Source: Sisyra terminalis (taxonomy: Eukaryota > Arthropoda > Insecta > Neuroptera > Sisyridae). From it: a stretch of 64,000 nt of DNA. Both the position numbers and the translations under genes were made by a program. Under the pieces are notes generated by a model, which was not told the DNA's origin, ran no database searches, and saw only the letters and a list, made by a program, of their open reading frames with translations. This document shows, in pieces, positions 1 to 12,409 of this stretch. Location: positions 25,252,001 to 25,316,000 of the forward strand of contig OY292276.1 in the NCBI GenBank assembly GCA_958496175.1, given 5' to 3'. How positions within the stretch are numbered: the first letter of the stretch is position 1; each line of letters begins with the position of its first letter.

Positions 1-46
1 ATTCCTATGCTTAAGTGAAAATACACACGTTTTCTCTATCTTGCAG

Positions 47-314
47 ATTACATTTAATCTGGAAGAAAAATATCACTGTTTAGATTATGTTACTATTTCT
101 AGTAATTCATCTGTAATTAAAATTGAATATTTAGCTTGGTATTTTAAAGGAGCTGTACTTCATTCGGGATCTAAAACTTTAATTTTCCATTAGGGATTAA
201 AAATTTATCAATTATGTTTAGAAACGCAAGGTACATTTAAAATCGATACATATTATAGGCAGGTACTTGCTTATGCTCAAAATCTAAAAGGATTATATAT
301 TGTAAATTCCTAGA
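47..314 (+). pseudogene. Possible decayed coding fragment, family unknown
   Basis: One frame stays open for about 49 codons after an acceptor-like CTATCTTGCAG, stops at a TAG near 195, then continues in the same frame for about 38 codons to a second TAG near 312. The composition (EEKYHCLDY, YLAWYFKGAVLHSG, YYRQVLAYAQNLKG) is less biased than random AT-rich translation, and two long open stretches in one frame separated by one stop suggest former coding sequence. I do not recognise the family. It could be the end of a transposable element, an old viral insertion or a host exon broken by a stop. A chance open frame is not excluded. Confidence 0.25.
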
Positions 315-552
315 TAATTTTGTAAATGATCCTGAGCCTATAAATCGCCATTCCGAAGTCATTGTGGAACACAATGCATTAAACGTTAAGTTGGAAAATC
401 ATGGTTGTTAAATTGTTATATACTTTTAAATAATACTTGCTGACACTTACACTTTTGTGATTTTGCTTTTAAATAATTTTAATATTAAAAAAATATTATT
501 CTATACAACGGTGTAATTTGGAAAAATAGAATTGAGAGTATAAAATTAAAGG

Positions 553-769
553 TTCATGCCCCTTTTATAATCGTCAAATCTGGCAACGTTGCATTTTCTA
601 CTTTGTTTTTTATTTTATTTGCGATTTTTTTTTTGTTAATTCAATTCTTATATATTTTTCTCTTTTGTGGCTAAATTTTCATAATAACCCGATTTATTCG
701 CGAATAGAATAAAAAATAAAGCAGAAAATGCATCGTTGCCAGATATGACAGAATCAAAAGGGACATGAG
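553..769. mobile_element. Palindromic MITE, copy A
   Basis: The left arm (TCATGCCCCTTTT, then TCTGGCAACGTTGCATTTTC and TTATTTGCG) is repeated as reverse complement on the right (TTCGCGAATA, GAAAATGCATCGTTGCCAGA, AAAAGGGACATGAG). The arms take up most of the element and nothing in it is coding. A full copy lies at 25424-25623 and degenerate copies near 25214 and 29425, so this is a dispersed family. Superfamily is not assigned because the target duplication is not clear. Confidence 0.7.
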
Positions 770-3700
770 ACAAATTAAAAAAATGGGATTGTTAGGTATT
801 ATTAATCAACAATTATTAATAATAATATTAATTAATTAATAATTATATATTATAAAATAAATTAATTATATTATGTAATATTAATAAAATTATTAATTAT
901 AGCGACGATTCAAAAATAAAATTTAATCGTTTCTTTTAAGATTTTTAAATACCGCTATTTAACTCAAAAATGTGATGTGTATACACTGCTGTTGTTTGAT
1001 TTCTACACTGTTGTCTTTTGTAATTTTGCATACCTTATAGCTTCGAAAAGCTCTCAAAAATCGCTACTTCGAATTTAGTACAAAATGATCCAATTTTTAA
1101 ATAACTTCTACAAAATTTCTAAGCAGACATCTTCCTTTCGTGGCGAATTGACTATTCCAAGTTATTTAATCAAAAAGCATTAATAATTATAACTTATAAT
1201 AACTACTCAAAAATTTTGAATGACTAAAATAAATAAAAAAAGAGATTTTGATATTTTAAAATTAAATTGGTTATATTTTTAAAATTAAAGGTACACAAAC
1301 AATACAATTAATATTTTAAATAAATTATTTGGAATGCGACTAGGAGCTTCATGTACAAAGCCTGTACCATAATTCGTTTTTTTTTGTTTCTTATTTTTTT
1401 TTTATTTTTATATATTTATATTTTAAAAACGGTATTTACATTTAATATATTAAATTTTAACAATAAATTAATTCCTTACGTTTTTAAAATTTCAAATACA
1501 AATTAGCGGTTTGAAAAAATGACTTCATTATTTTTAATTTCCTCAATACTTTAAAAAATTTTAAGGATATGTATTTTTTATGTTTTAGTTTTATATTAAA
1601 ATGGGGAAAAAATGGAAATAATATTTAATCTAAATTCTACTAGATACGATATATCACTATAATTTATTGTTTTATGTAATTATATGTTGCCAATATGTTG
1701 GCTATTTGTTTTCTTAAAATTAAAAATATTTTACGAGAAGAGAGAACAATTTTTTTTAATAATTTTCGGCGCCATGGTCCCGATAATGATTGTGAAAAAT
1801 ATTCATTTTTTTTTTCAAATTGTGGTCAGTGCAATTGATTTGGTGACACAATGGCGTAAAGGAAGACAGGAAGGCGCGAACGACTTTCATTTTTTTATAA
1901 CTTAAACAATAGAACATCGAAACAATTGAGTGCTTTTGCAAGTTTGATGTTCTATTGTTTTTGATATACTATAGAGAAAGCTCGCTCAATTTTAGCTACG
2001 ATATAATGTGATTTTTTTTTTGATATTTAGAGTGATATAAAAAATTTTAATCATTTGGTAAGTCAAAGCAAAAAGATTCTTTGAGTTCAGTATCAATAGA
2101 GTAATGATTTTCTATGATATGAGGTTTGATGTCGATATTTTATTTTTTTTAAAATAAAACAAAAAATAAAAAATTACAGTCTCGTCTTTTAAGGCTTTAA
2201 TAATTTATATTTCACTGAAATTTTTTACCACCTCACTTTACCAAATAATTTTTATTACATAAACAACTTACTAGTAACTTCTTATTCACCCTCAATATGC
2301 TATAAATATTTTAAAAAATATGGCACAAACGACCACGATTTAAAAATTTATGTTAAAAAAATAGTACTAGGTTTTGGATTTTGATTAACTTTTCGGGAAA
2401 AAAATTAATGAAAAATGTGCAATCTACGATTGAGAATTGATAGATCTACAAAATAGTCTACCTACTATTTTTAGTATTACGAATTTTACACCAATGATAA
2501 GAGAAAAGCGATCAACTTAATTACGAATATTACGCTTCAAAATTTATATTTTAAAATAAAAACGTTAATACGAATTTTATATTTATAATACGTTTAATCA
2601 AATGTACATTAATTTTTACTTTGAACCTTTGGTTAATACTTTATACTGTTATCTAAATTTTTTCAACGCACAGCCCTAAATGATATTATAAAGGATAGAT
2701 TTTCAATAGATACAAAATTTTTAGAGCTTTCTAAATTAAAAAAAAAACTACACAAATGAACAGAGAAAAGTGAGTGACTTACCTTTTTTGATTTTCTTAA
2801 AATAAAACTTTCCTTTTTGAAGAAAATCTAAGTGAAAATGTTATTGTGTTTAAGTGAAAATTCTTTGAATATACGAGATCGGTGAAGCAGGTTTTTCCTT
2901 CCTTTATTTTAAAAATAAGGCACATTGTGTGTATGTAAGTGTTTGTATGTGTGTTGTGTGTATAGGTAAGTGGAAATTTGGAGAAAATATTAAATTTTCA
3001 CATCACCGATTTCGTCAAAGAAAATTAATAGTCACAGTTCGTGCAGTGAATGAGCTGTAGATAAGACTAGAATCAAAATAGTAACAGTAATTATGGTAAT
3101 AAGAAATATAATCACATGTTATCAATTATGTATAATCATATCACAGAAAGCAGTAATGTGATTTTTACAATAGTAACAAGGTCTCTGAAATGGTTTAAAG
3201 TTAGAAGCTTTTAGATGAAATTAGTCCAAATTAAATAATGCTAAAGTGGCTGAATTTTGTATTAACAAGAAGGTATTTCACATTAAAATTAGTAAACCTT
3301 TTTACTTTTCAATAAAAATGTTTTTTACTATGACTTTAGTTGCAAACAAAATGAAGTATTATAAATTGTTTTATATTTTTTACGTAAAAATTTAGTTTAA
3401 TGTGAAATGACCTTTTCTATTAAAAATGCCTTATGTAAGCTGATAAATTGATAAAAAGCATTGTTCCGGTGATTGCTTTCTCTGCCGATGATATGTGATA
3501 GAAAAGACTATAACATGATCGATTTAAATAAAATTAGTTTTTTTTATAAGATTCACAACTTTGAAGGTAACGTAATTGTGATTAACTTTTTGCAGTACTG
3601 TAACTATTTGCCAAAAAAGCTTGATTTTTTATAAATTATTTAATATAATTCGATTTAGTTATATCATGCAGGCAAAACGTTAGAAAAATATCGTTGAATT

Positions 3701-5640
3701 TTTCGTTTTTTCATGTTTGTTTTTTCCTCTACTTGTAATAATAATTAGAAATATAGACTGAAGCACTAGACAAATAAATAGTTGACTCTCATACACATTA
3801 TTATTACGGTGTTGAACTATTTTTTATAAATGAAAAAAAATGGTGCTTAAAAATAACGAGAAAATGTCGATATCACTTGTTTACGACCCACCATGACCAT
3901 TTTTTAGTTTTTTTTTCGTTGTACTTGATTTTTTTTTAGGGATTTGATGACATTTTAAAGAATAGGTAGTTTGTTGAAGAAAAAAAGGGGGCATTTTAAA
4001 AGGATATTTTTGGATTGAAATATTTGTTCATTCTTGTTCAAATTCTTTTACAGCAGAAGGGTGAATACTGGTTTTAACCCATCTGAATATAATTTTTATA
4101 ATAAACACTTTATGTTTGCAAGAAAATAAAGGTCGATATACATGAGCATTTCCATCTATGCAATTTGTTGCGTTTGCATTACTTCGGGATAGTGTTTACT
4201 GGATTTATTCACACACTTTTCGTTCGTGAAAGCTCGGCGTAGCTTAGTAGATCTGTCGGTTATACCAAAGAATTTAACTATATACAGTGATCATATAAGC
4301 AGGCTATTAGTACTTATTTTTTTGTATCTTCATTATGATACCAAAAAAAAATTCAATTATTCACAAAATTTTTATCTTCCAACCCCTTTACTAACAAATT
4401 ATTTTTCCTTCATTGAACAAATTACAGATGACTTATATTAGAATAGATTCAATGAAAGAAAAACGAGATTTAAGTAATGGAAACAGAAACTATACATGAA
4501 GTTGGTCGTTTTGATTTTTTGGGTCCTTGTCTTTATTTACTCTCAGTCTTTGGCTTTGGTCATTTTTCAGTTAATTATAAAATCTAAATTTAAACTTCCT
4601 TTTATATAATCTGTATTGTTTTTAAAACATTTTTTTCATTCCCAAACTGTTTATCTAATATGAAGAGTTCAAATATTTCAACTACAATAGTTTCTATGTA
4701 TTATAATTGTAACATGTATAAATTATTTTTTAATTCAAAACAGCTTTCCGAACAAAGGTAATGAAATGATTTATTGAAACATATAAACTCAGAGTATTAT
4801 AGATTCTTTAAACCTTCCACTTCAACAAATTTTTGTGTTTTGAAAATATGCAATTATAAATGTGAATTTGTAACTTCTTAATCATCATTTCTGTCTTAAC
4901 CCTGACGATAATAGTTCATATTGTATACGGTAATTATTTCAAATAATGGCTTTAGACTATAGCAATCAAACACTCCCGCAGTTAACCAATAACTATGCTT
5001 CATTTAATCGATAATTGCCGACTTCTTGCTTGATTTAATATCGATAAGATCGTTTATATGCGAATTAAGCTTTGCCTTATGTACAAGCATAAAACCTCTT
5101 TTTCAGCCATTCGAATAAATATTTTAATATTGTACAAAATATATTGAATATATTGAACTGATTTTATCAAAACGCAGCCTCAGCAGCAATAGACGGTCAA
5201 CTTTATAATAAATTTACTTTTCCAAGTAAAATTATCTTCTTCCCATTTATTAGTTATTAAATTTGTTTGAAATGTTAAATAAAAAGCAGAAAGTAATTTG
5301 AACTCGTCTTGAACAAATATTTCAAGATAAAGGAAAATTAGTATTTTCTTTTGTTTTTAGTATTCATTTTAAGCTGATATTAAGTTGAGAAATTGGAAAA
5401 GTAGATATAATGTATGACAATATATATTTAAAAAATGTATTAAAATATGTTTATTATTTATAGGCCATGCGTGCATTAGTTTTTAGTGGTATCGTCATAT
5501 CTAAATGTATAAATATATATCAAATGTATATAATATATATAAAGAGATGGTGGTTGAGGGGAGGTAGTGATAATGGTGGGGGGTAGGTTTTTCAAGAGGA
5601 AAGGAACTTTTAGGAATAGGATTTCAAATAGAGAAAAGTA
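770..5640. other. AT-rich region without recognisable gene
   Basis: Nothing here supports a gene: open frames are short, AT-driven and lack domain-like sequence. The only structure noted is a hairpin at 1904-1960, (TG)-rich sequence near 2930-2965 and homopolymer runs. A G-rich patch (GGTGGTTGAGGGGAGG) lies near 5547-5590. Confidence 0.5.
1904..1960. repeat. Short perfect inverted repeat (hairpin)
   Basis: AAACAATAGAACATC followed by G and AAAC (1904-1923) pairs with GTTT and GATGTTCTATTGTTT (1942-1960). This gives 15 plus 4 base pairs, one bulged G and an 18-nt loop. The geometry resembles a small-RNA precursor but could equally be a transposon palindrome. No strand can be chosen. Confidence 0.4.
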
Positions 5641-5649
5641 TGTATATTA

Positions 5650-7592
5650 GGAACCAAGCAGCTTTCTACGGTAATAATGTAATCTACTTTATTCGAAACG
5701 GCTCCACACTACAGTGCATATCCCGCCTACTAAGGCTACACACATACATATACATTCTACATACACTAAAACACTATATTAATAAACTATGAAATACTCT
5801 TATTAAATACTTATTAATTACTTGTTAAGTACCTACAAAATACGACAAACCACCAAAACAGAAAAATCACTAGTTATGTTGTAGTTGATGTTGATCAAGT
5901 CGCTGTCGATTGTTGTTGAAAGCCTGATGAGATGCTCGATTGTTTTAAATACACAAGTTATTCATTTGTATTTTTTTTGTTTTGCAATTTTTGTGACAAA
6001 AGAAGAAGGAATCGCTCGTTTAAAGATTAATGTGTGGTTTTTAAGTCACGTAGAAATTTATTGTTTTTACCTTATAAATACTAAGATATATTTTCTACGA
6101 AAAACGTTTTCAATCAGACCAACCCTCTTTTTTCTTTAAGTCGTTTGAGAAAATATTTGATTCACTTTTTCCTTTATATTATATATATAAGAGTACATTT
6201 TTCCACTTGATGTTCCAAGAAAAAACAACACGATCTTAAATTTATATAAACAAATACAATTTTTCATAATTTTAATAGCTATTATAAAAATAGAGGGTTT
6301 TCAAGTTCTCTCCCTTTTTTCTTATTGTGTTATTGCTGTCAATTAGATTATTAATTTTTTTTCTTTAATTTTATTTAAATACAAAATGTATTGTCGGCGA
6401 CGATCAAAAGTTACGACTTTGAAAAAATTCTCGACAAAAAAAATGACAAATTACGAACAAAACATGTTTTATTATTTATATATGTATATTTATAAAGTAT
6501 TTACTTTGAAAATCACAGCACAATAATTAATATTATAAATAAAAACGCATCACAATAATTAAAACAAAAGACGAACAAAAAAAAGAAATTCTACGTTATC
6601 TACGAATATAATATACATATATAATATATAATGCCGTTTATTGTGAATTGTTCCTAATTTGCATCGATACAAAAGCGACTACAACTTAAAACATGTGTTT
6701 TAAGAAAACTGTGGAAATTTGGCACTAAGTTTCTAAGGAAAATAACAGTGCTTTCAGTTGAAAATTGGAATAACGCGAATTTTGTCAAAAGTCGTACTTC
6801 GCCTTCGCAATGTACTAAAAACTATTTTTAAATTAAGTAATTTTTTTTTTAATACTTAAATTCAAATATCTCGTGTTTAAGTGCAAGTGTCTGCTTATTT
6901 ATATAATCAATTTTTTTCCATTTAAATAAGCCACTCCACTTAATTCAGCCGTAATCCGCTACTACTTTACAAACAACATTTTTTACTATAGCGGTTTGCA
7001 ATTATTTTAAATACAATACATTTTTTGGAATGTATATTGATTAGATTTGAGAATTGAGTTTATACTTGAAAATACTGAAAAGTAACCGACGGTTTGTGTA
7101 CTTATAATTTGAAAAAATAGTTTTAAGTTCATGGAAATGTTGTTTGACCTTTAGTAGCCGGAGTTTATACAACTAACATAAATCTGGCGCATAAATGATT
7201 TTCATTTTTTTTTCTTTTTCTTAAAATAGAAACCAAGTATGATGAGATCAAAAAATACATGACATAATTTGTCATCATAATTTAAAAAAAAAACGAAACG
7301 TATATTAATATTGAAAGAGAAATAATAAATAATGGTTTTTTTTCTCAAATATCGCGATCGCTATTTACTAGCTCATACAACTAGGTCGCTTGTCGTCAAA
7401 AAGTATCATAATAATAATAATAATAATAAATCTGTAACAATACTGACGAACATTGTTTTAAATGTAATTTTTTTTTATAATCAAATACACACATAGCACT
7501 AACAAAATGAGCGTTTTGTGAATATGTGTGTTTCATTACATTTTCTTTTTTCAAAATTATCAATATTAATTATTAATACTGCTTATTGCGAG
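5650..7592. other. AT-rich region downstream of Rbp6
   Basis: This lies directly beyond the end of the Rbp6 coding region on the minus strand. No coding potential is evident. It may hold a long Rbp6 3' UTR, since insect RNA-binding-protein genes often have one, but I cannot place the transcript end. A (TAA)n microsatellite sits at 7408-7430. Confidence 0.3.
7408..7430. repeat. (ATA)n microsatellite
   Basis: About seven uninterrupted ATA/ATT-type trinucleotide units. Confidence 0.8.
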
Positions 7593-7956
7593 TTTATTTT
7601 ATTCTTATTTTTCATTATTGCTTAACGCTACGATTGAGTGAAGCAGTTCTTTTAGAGAACGCAATTATTGGGAGGCCGCACACCTTCCCCATTTTGGTAC
7701 CTTCTTTTGATAATTTAAATATTAATTAAATATTATTAATTATATATAGTATATACATATGAGAATTGGATAAATTCATTATCGAAAATGAGAGAGACAG
7801 GCACATTTGAGATGCTGTCGTCATCGTTTACTAGGTGACAACTGATTTTTTTTGTTTTAAGTATTAATATCGTTATGCTTAATAAATAATACAAGTTATT
7901 GTTATTCATTGACATGAGTGAGCGAGCATACTTTGTATGTTGTTTGGTAGTGGTTC
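7593..7956 (-). other. Candidate proximal 3' UTR of Rbp6
   Basis: The sequence follows the Rbp6 stop codon on the minus strand. The reverse complement at 7598-7593 reads AATAAA, a possible polyadenylation signal. Other AATAAA-like hexamers occur further on, so this is only one candidate end. Confidence 0.3.
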
Positions 7957-8811
7957 TTAGACGTACATGCCCATACCGTACATGGCGCCCCAATCTACAC
8001 CCTGGAAGCTCGACATATCGACATTGGTGAGACTATAACCTTGGTAAGGGGTAGCTGCGGCAGCAGCAAGAGGTGCACCAAGTGCGGGTGCTGCAGCGGC
8101 TTGAGCAGGTGCGGTCGGAGTTGCACCCGTTGGTGCTGGGCCTACGGCGGCTCCAACAGCCGGCATTGGGTATGGCGAATAACGATAACTGGCCAGTGGT
8201 GGATATGCGCCGAAAATTTTGCCGTATCCGGCGACTGCGGCAGCATTCTGTGCTTGAGCTGCGGCGGCTGCAACCGCTGCGGCCTGTACATGCACTTGAG
8301 CCTGTGCAACTGCCAGCTGATTAGCAGTAGCTATCGGACCAGCAGCGGCTGGTGCAGCCATTCGCATACCAAGACCGCCGAGCATGATGCGTTTACCAAG
8401 CAACTGTGCACCTGGTTGCACTGCTTCTTTAGGCTGCGCTTTTTTGCATTCCACTTTCTTGTTTTTGATAGTATGAAAATGAATTTCGCACACACGATCC
8501 ACGACATCCTCATTTTCGAATGTGACAAAACCGAAACCTCGGTGTCGTTTAGTCTGTTGATCCATCAACATTACGGTTTCTTCAACTTTGCCGAATTGGT
8601 TGAAGTATGCTTTAACCTCGTCGGAAGACGTGTCTTGACTAACGCCACCAACGAAGATTTTCTTTGTTTTATTAGGTTGTTTGGGTCGATTTTTAGGTGT
8701 GGCATGTTTGGGGTCGATTTTTTTCCCGTCGAGAGTATGAATAGGCACTTTAAGTACGTTATCTACACTACCAGGTTCAGCGAATGTGATAAATCCAAAG
8801 CCACGACTTCT
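7957..8811 (-). CDS. Rbp6: Rbp6 (Musashi-family RNA-binding protein), terminal coding exon
   Basis: This is the last and largest coding exon of a two-RRM RNA-binding protein expected to bind mRNA in the cytoplasm and regulate translation. The exon begins after a clear acceptor (TTATTACAG, minus strand) and opens with [10 protein letters not shown], the RNP1 motif completing RRM1. Then come the linker ([18 protein letters not shown]) and RRM2, with RNP2 KIFVGGVS at about residue 179 of the joined protein and RNP1 RGFGFVTF. After [10 protein letters not shown] there is an Ala/Gln/Pro-rich tail ending in [12 protein letters not shown] and a stop. The sequence [19 protein letters not shown] and the QDTS motif fit Rbp6 rather than the paralogue msi. 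The codon at 8748 is GTG within the exon, not a start. The exon is 284 codons plus stop and phase 0 with the preceding exon. G+C is clearly higher than the flanks. The assignment is strong; the exact isoform is inferred. Confidence 0.95.
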   Translation of the reverse strand, partial: RSRGFGFITFAEPGSVDNVLKVPIHTLDGKKIDPKHATPKNRPKQPNKTKKIFVGGVSQDTSSDEVKAYFNQFGKVEETVMLMDQQTKRHRGFGFVTFENEDVVDRVCEIHFHTIKNKKVECKKAQPKEAVQPGAQLLGKRIMLGGLGMRMAAPAAAGPIATANQLAVAQAQVHVQAAAVAAAAAQAQNAAAVAGYGKIFGAYPPLASYRYSPYPMPAVGAAVGPAPTGATPTAPAQAAAAPALGAPLAAAAATPYQGYSLTNVDMSSFQGVDWGAMYGMGMYV

Positions 8812-11061
8812 CTGTAATAAAAAAAAATTGATTAAGTTTCACTCTCCTTTTTTCATATCAGGTAGAAAATGTGCTATCGCAAATGTGCTGTGCTATCGCA
8901 AGTTATTCAGAAAAGAAGGTTATTGGTAGAATGCTAGCTATATATTTTGGATTTTGGTAGAGTTAAAGAAAATTTAAAACTTGAAAATAAAACAGAATAT
9001 ATACGTTGGTTAAATAATATAAGCTATCGTAACATGTCCATTTATATATATGGCAACTAAGTTGAGGCTTTTGAACTATATCCTGGCTTCAAATCTTAAG
9101 ACAATCCAAGATTTCGTCGAAATTTTTAAGTATTGCAAGAATTACAATATCCCCTCGTTCTAAATAGCAAAATTAAAGAAAAAATGACCTTCACCCCATT
9201 TTTTGATTTGCTTACGTGGGCATTCAATTAAGTACTTTCCGTAGTAAGCAGTAGATCATAGTCCTACTTGACACAAAGAGGTCTTAGAATAATAAGAGTA
9301 ATCTTCCTAATACCCTTGTCTGAATAAAATTTATTCTTGATTTCTTAGACCTAAGTATAAACGAATTTTTAATCTTTATATTTAATTATTGATACAGTTC
9401 TACTAATAGGTTTCTACCGTGTGGCCAACCGAAGTCTTATTTAAAATTCAAAGTTGATAAATATTTAAAAGCAAGAATAAGTTAGTGCGTCACAATCCAT
9501 TCGACAAGGACTTATTATCTTGGCTAAAAGTATTTTGAAAACTATTATTTTTAGTTTCCACAATATGCAACTGTGTTTTTGATTAATGGGCCATACCATG
9601 TCAATTATGTTTCGTTATTAAATATATTTTACGATTTTAAATACAAAAATAGTTGCGATCATATTGCGATAAGCCATCTAAACACAACGTATTTCTGATT
9701 TATAAATCAGAATAAAAACATTGACATTAAAGCAGATGAAATAAGAATCATAGATATTGTAGATAATGAATTTTTTTTTTTTAAATATCAAATTAATTGT
9801 CTAGTTGATTTATACGAAAAGTCTTTAATTTACTATACTTTTGGGGCATATTTTTTTCAATATGTAATTGTCTCCATATAATTAAAATTTGATAAAATCG
9901 ATGGATTCAGCATTCAATTAAAATTACAGGCAACCATGTTATAGATATCTCTATCCGGTAATATTGTTGTGTCTAATTTTTGCCCAATGGATGCATCACT
10001 TTGATTCCTTAATCTGTATCTTATTGACTTTAAGAAAACCATTACCAAAATCAAACTAGCGACCGTAGAAATATTCGAATATTGAACACGGTTCAAGATC
10101 TTCACCATTACTTACGAAGGAATCTTCTTTTAACTAAATAATTTTTGATCTAAGTAAATGTATTTCCATTAAAATACTTATTAGCTATTGCTATGGTCGT
10201 TATTTTACAAATTTTATAAACAATTTATAAATAAAATTTTTTATAAGTCAATTAATCGCTCATTTATCTAGTTTATTTCAATTCCCATAGGCAAATATTC
10301 TCCCTGTATATTTGATTCCAAATTTGGAGGAAGTTCAACTTTGTTATGTCTTTCATTAATACCCTTTCCTTCATTTCAAATCTAGTGAATAACTTTGTCC
10401 TTACGAATATTGATTTGATGGTAAATTAATGTGAAATTTCTAGCAAATACGATAATTTTAAAATTGAAATTTTGATACAAACTATAATTTATTATGTTAA
10501 AATTCTCATAACATAGGTACTATAAAATTTTTTGACTTCGCTGTTGGACAAACAATCGAACGTTTTAAGGCTTTTAATTTATAGATTATTTATTTTTAAT
10601 AGGTTTCGTTCATCTAATAAAATAATGAAAAAAGGGCAAATAATTGAATTTTTAAAGCAACTAGTAAGAAGTAGTTTTTAAGATTTAGTTTAGGACAAAT
10701 TTAAGCATAACTTTTCTAATGGAACTTGGGATACTACAATGAACCAAAGCTAGGTCGTTATTCCTATCAATAAACTTGGTCTTCTGAAATATTTAAGCAC
10801 AATTGTTAAAATTCTGATAATTTTGCAGATATATTATTGTTCAATTGGATTTGGGATATGTTTCATCATATTTGTTGGGCTATATTAACCAGAATAGATA
10901 AAATTTCATAAAAACTGTACTATGCCACATTGAGTTGAGTATAAACTACCAAGTTACGATTAATTGAACATAAATGAAATCTAAATTTCTGAACTTCCAA
11001 TTTTAAGTTCTACAATTATTTGGTGATTGTATATCCTCTAGTGGTTTAGTGTTTAGATCAG

Positions 11062-11085
11062 TGGTTCTTAACCTTGTTGGAAGTA
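11062..11085 (+). mobile_element. Isolated hAT-like transposon terminus
   Basis: CAGTGGTTCTTAACCTTGTT matches the common start of hAT-type terminal inverted repeats (CAGTGGTTCTYAACC). No matching right end was found within about 700 bp, so the element is truncated, or long and decayed. Confidence 0.4.
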
Positions 11086-11222
11086 TTGACTCCTACCGCT
11101 CCTACCAGTTTCACATATACAATTCACCGAATTCTTCTTAATTGGAAAATAAAATATATTTTTTTCAAATTTAAAACATAGGTACATAATAAAGCTTACA
11201 TTGCATAGGTACATAAATGCAT

Positions 11223-11240
11223 GCATTGACTAGTCAATGC
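11223..11240. repeat. Perfect 18-bp palindrome
   Basis: GCATTGACTAGTCAATGC is its own reverse complement. It could be a dimeric protein-binding site or chance. Confidence 0.5.
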
Positions 11241-12137
11241 TGCATTCGCGAAATAGACGCTTTTACTGTAACACATATAAGTCATATATATTAGTCGGGG
11301 ATGTGTCCACAGAGGTAAATTATAGAGGACTCATGTTTAACTATTTTTGACTCCGTATTCGATTCGGAGATCGCATCTTTCTCTAACTGTCTTTTCACTT
11401 CAACGAACTCGGTCGAAGCGTGGTCGTTTCAAAACTTTAATAATATTTGTAATCAAATTCATGAATGACAATTTTAAAACACAAGGGAAAAAGAAAAGTA
11501 GAACAAATCTTATTTATTGTCGATACTCTTCGATAATATTTATATTCTTCATATTAACGGCAATTAAAGGCCTCAACCGGAGAAGAAAGACAAATAGAAC
11601 TTCAATTCTGCGTTAAACGTTTTGGCGCCTGGGAATGCCAAATGGTCAGAGCATCTAGGAACCGGTACCTAGTTGGCGTTATACAAAACCAGGCTTAGCT
11701 GCGCCTTAATTTGCAAAGCGCACGCGTAGATAAACAAGGAAATTTAAATTTAAAAAGAATTTCTAATTTCATCATTAAATTATGGTATTTACCTATTAAG
11801 AAAAAAACAAACATTTATTGCAGATAAATTGTTAAAAGTATAAATTATACCATTATTGCATTCTAAATTCTCGCTAGTATTTGGTAGGTCTATCATCAAA
11901 ATAAATGTTTTTAAGACAGTAGGGGGCTAGGCTCCTCCTCAATACAGTGCAAAGTGTTATTTTGTATAACAATGTTATGTATTGCTTTATAGAAACGCTT
12001 GATCACGTTTTTGCCTTCCATAAGAATTTAAGTTCTATGTAAGTCTTTCTTTTCTAACCTCAACAATAATTGACAAAAGTGATCCAGCGCTGTACGGAAA
12101 CGTGTAGAACAGTTTTACAATAGTACAAATAGTCGGT

Positions 12138-12409
12138 ATCAGTGGGTAGCAGTAGACAGTTGCACACGATGCACATTTAATGTTATGAGTATGATCAGTT
12201 TAGGCAAATTGGTAGGACCTCCGAATTTTGATGTGGAATACTGGGTTATGAAGAAAGCATTGATTGCATATAATTTGAGCACTCTATACCTCTGTAGGTG
12301 TTTCTTTGACTATCGCCAAGCCCGCGAGACTGACTTGCCGGATTCGAAAAAAACTGGGATTCGAAAAAAACCCATGTTAAGAACTACTGCTTTAGATTGG
12401 AATAAATAG
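12138..12409 (+). pseudogene. Copia-type gag-like N-terminal fragment (alternative: exon 1 of the nested gene)
   Basis: An ATG at 12185 opens a 74-codon frame. It begins MSMISLGKLVGPPNFDV, followed by W-x-M-K-K-A-L-I and later ETDLPDSKKT. The pattern KLVGP-NFDV-W-MK-LI-L and a later ETDL-K-K resembles the start of copia-type gag proteins (K-L-x-G-x-N-Y/F-x-x-W). Upstream, TATCAGTGGGTAGCAG vaguely resembles a primer-binding region near an LTR. The frame ends at TAG 12407-12409, far short of a gag protein, so it would be a remnant. The competing reading is that only the first 27 coding bases are used, as the first exon of the plus-strand MLRQ-like gene (see 12185-12211). The sequence does not decide between the two. 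Confidence 0.35.
12185..12211 (+). CDS. Candidate first coding exon of the MLRQ-like gene
   Basis: MSMISLGKL is encoded up to a possible donor, TTG|GTAGGA, in phase 0. The next exon at 13241 can be read in phase 0 as VYPILLCC, so the joined start resembles the short basic leader that precedes the membrane span in MLRQ-family proteins. An initiator-like TATCAGTG lies about 46 bp upstream. The donor is weak (no AAGT), and the open frame continues past it with gag-like residues, so this is a tentative choice among possible first exons. Confidence 0.25.

Noticed and set aside
8041..8817. 258-codon plus-strand open frame, Cys/Ser-rich
   Set aside because: It is the antisense shadow of the Rbp6 terminal exon, where the G+C-rich coding sequence keeps the opposite strand open. 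The minus strand carries conserved RRM motifs and splice sites.
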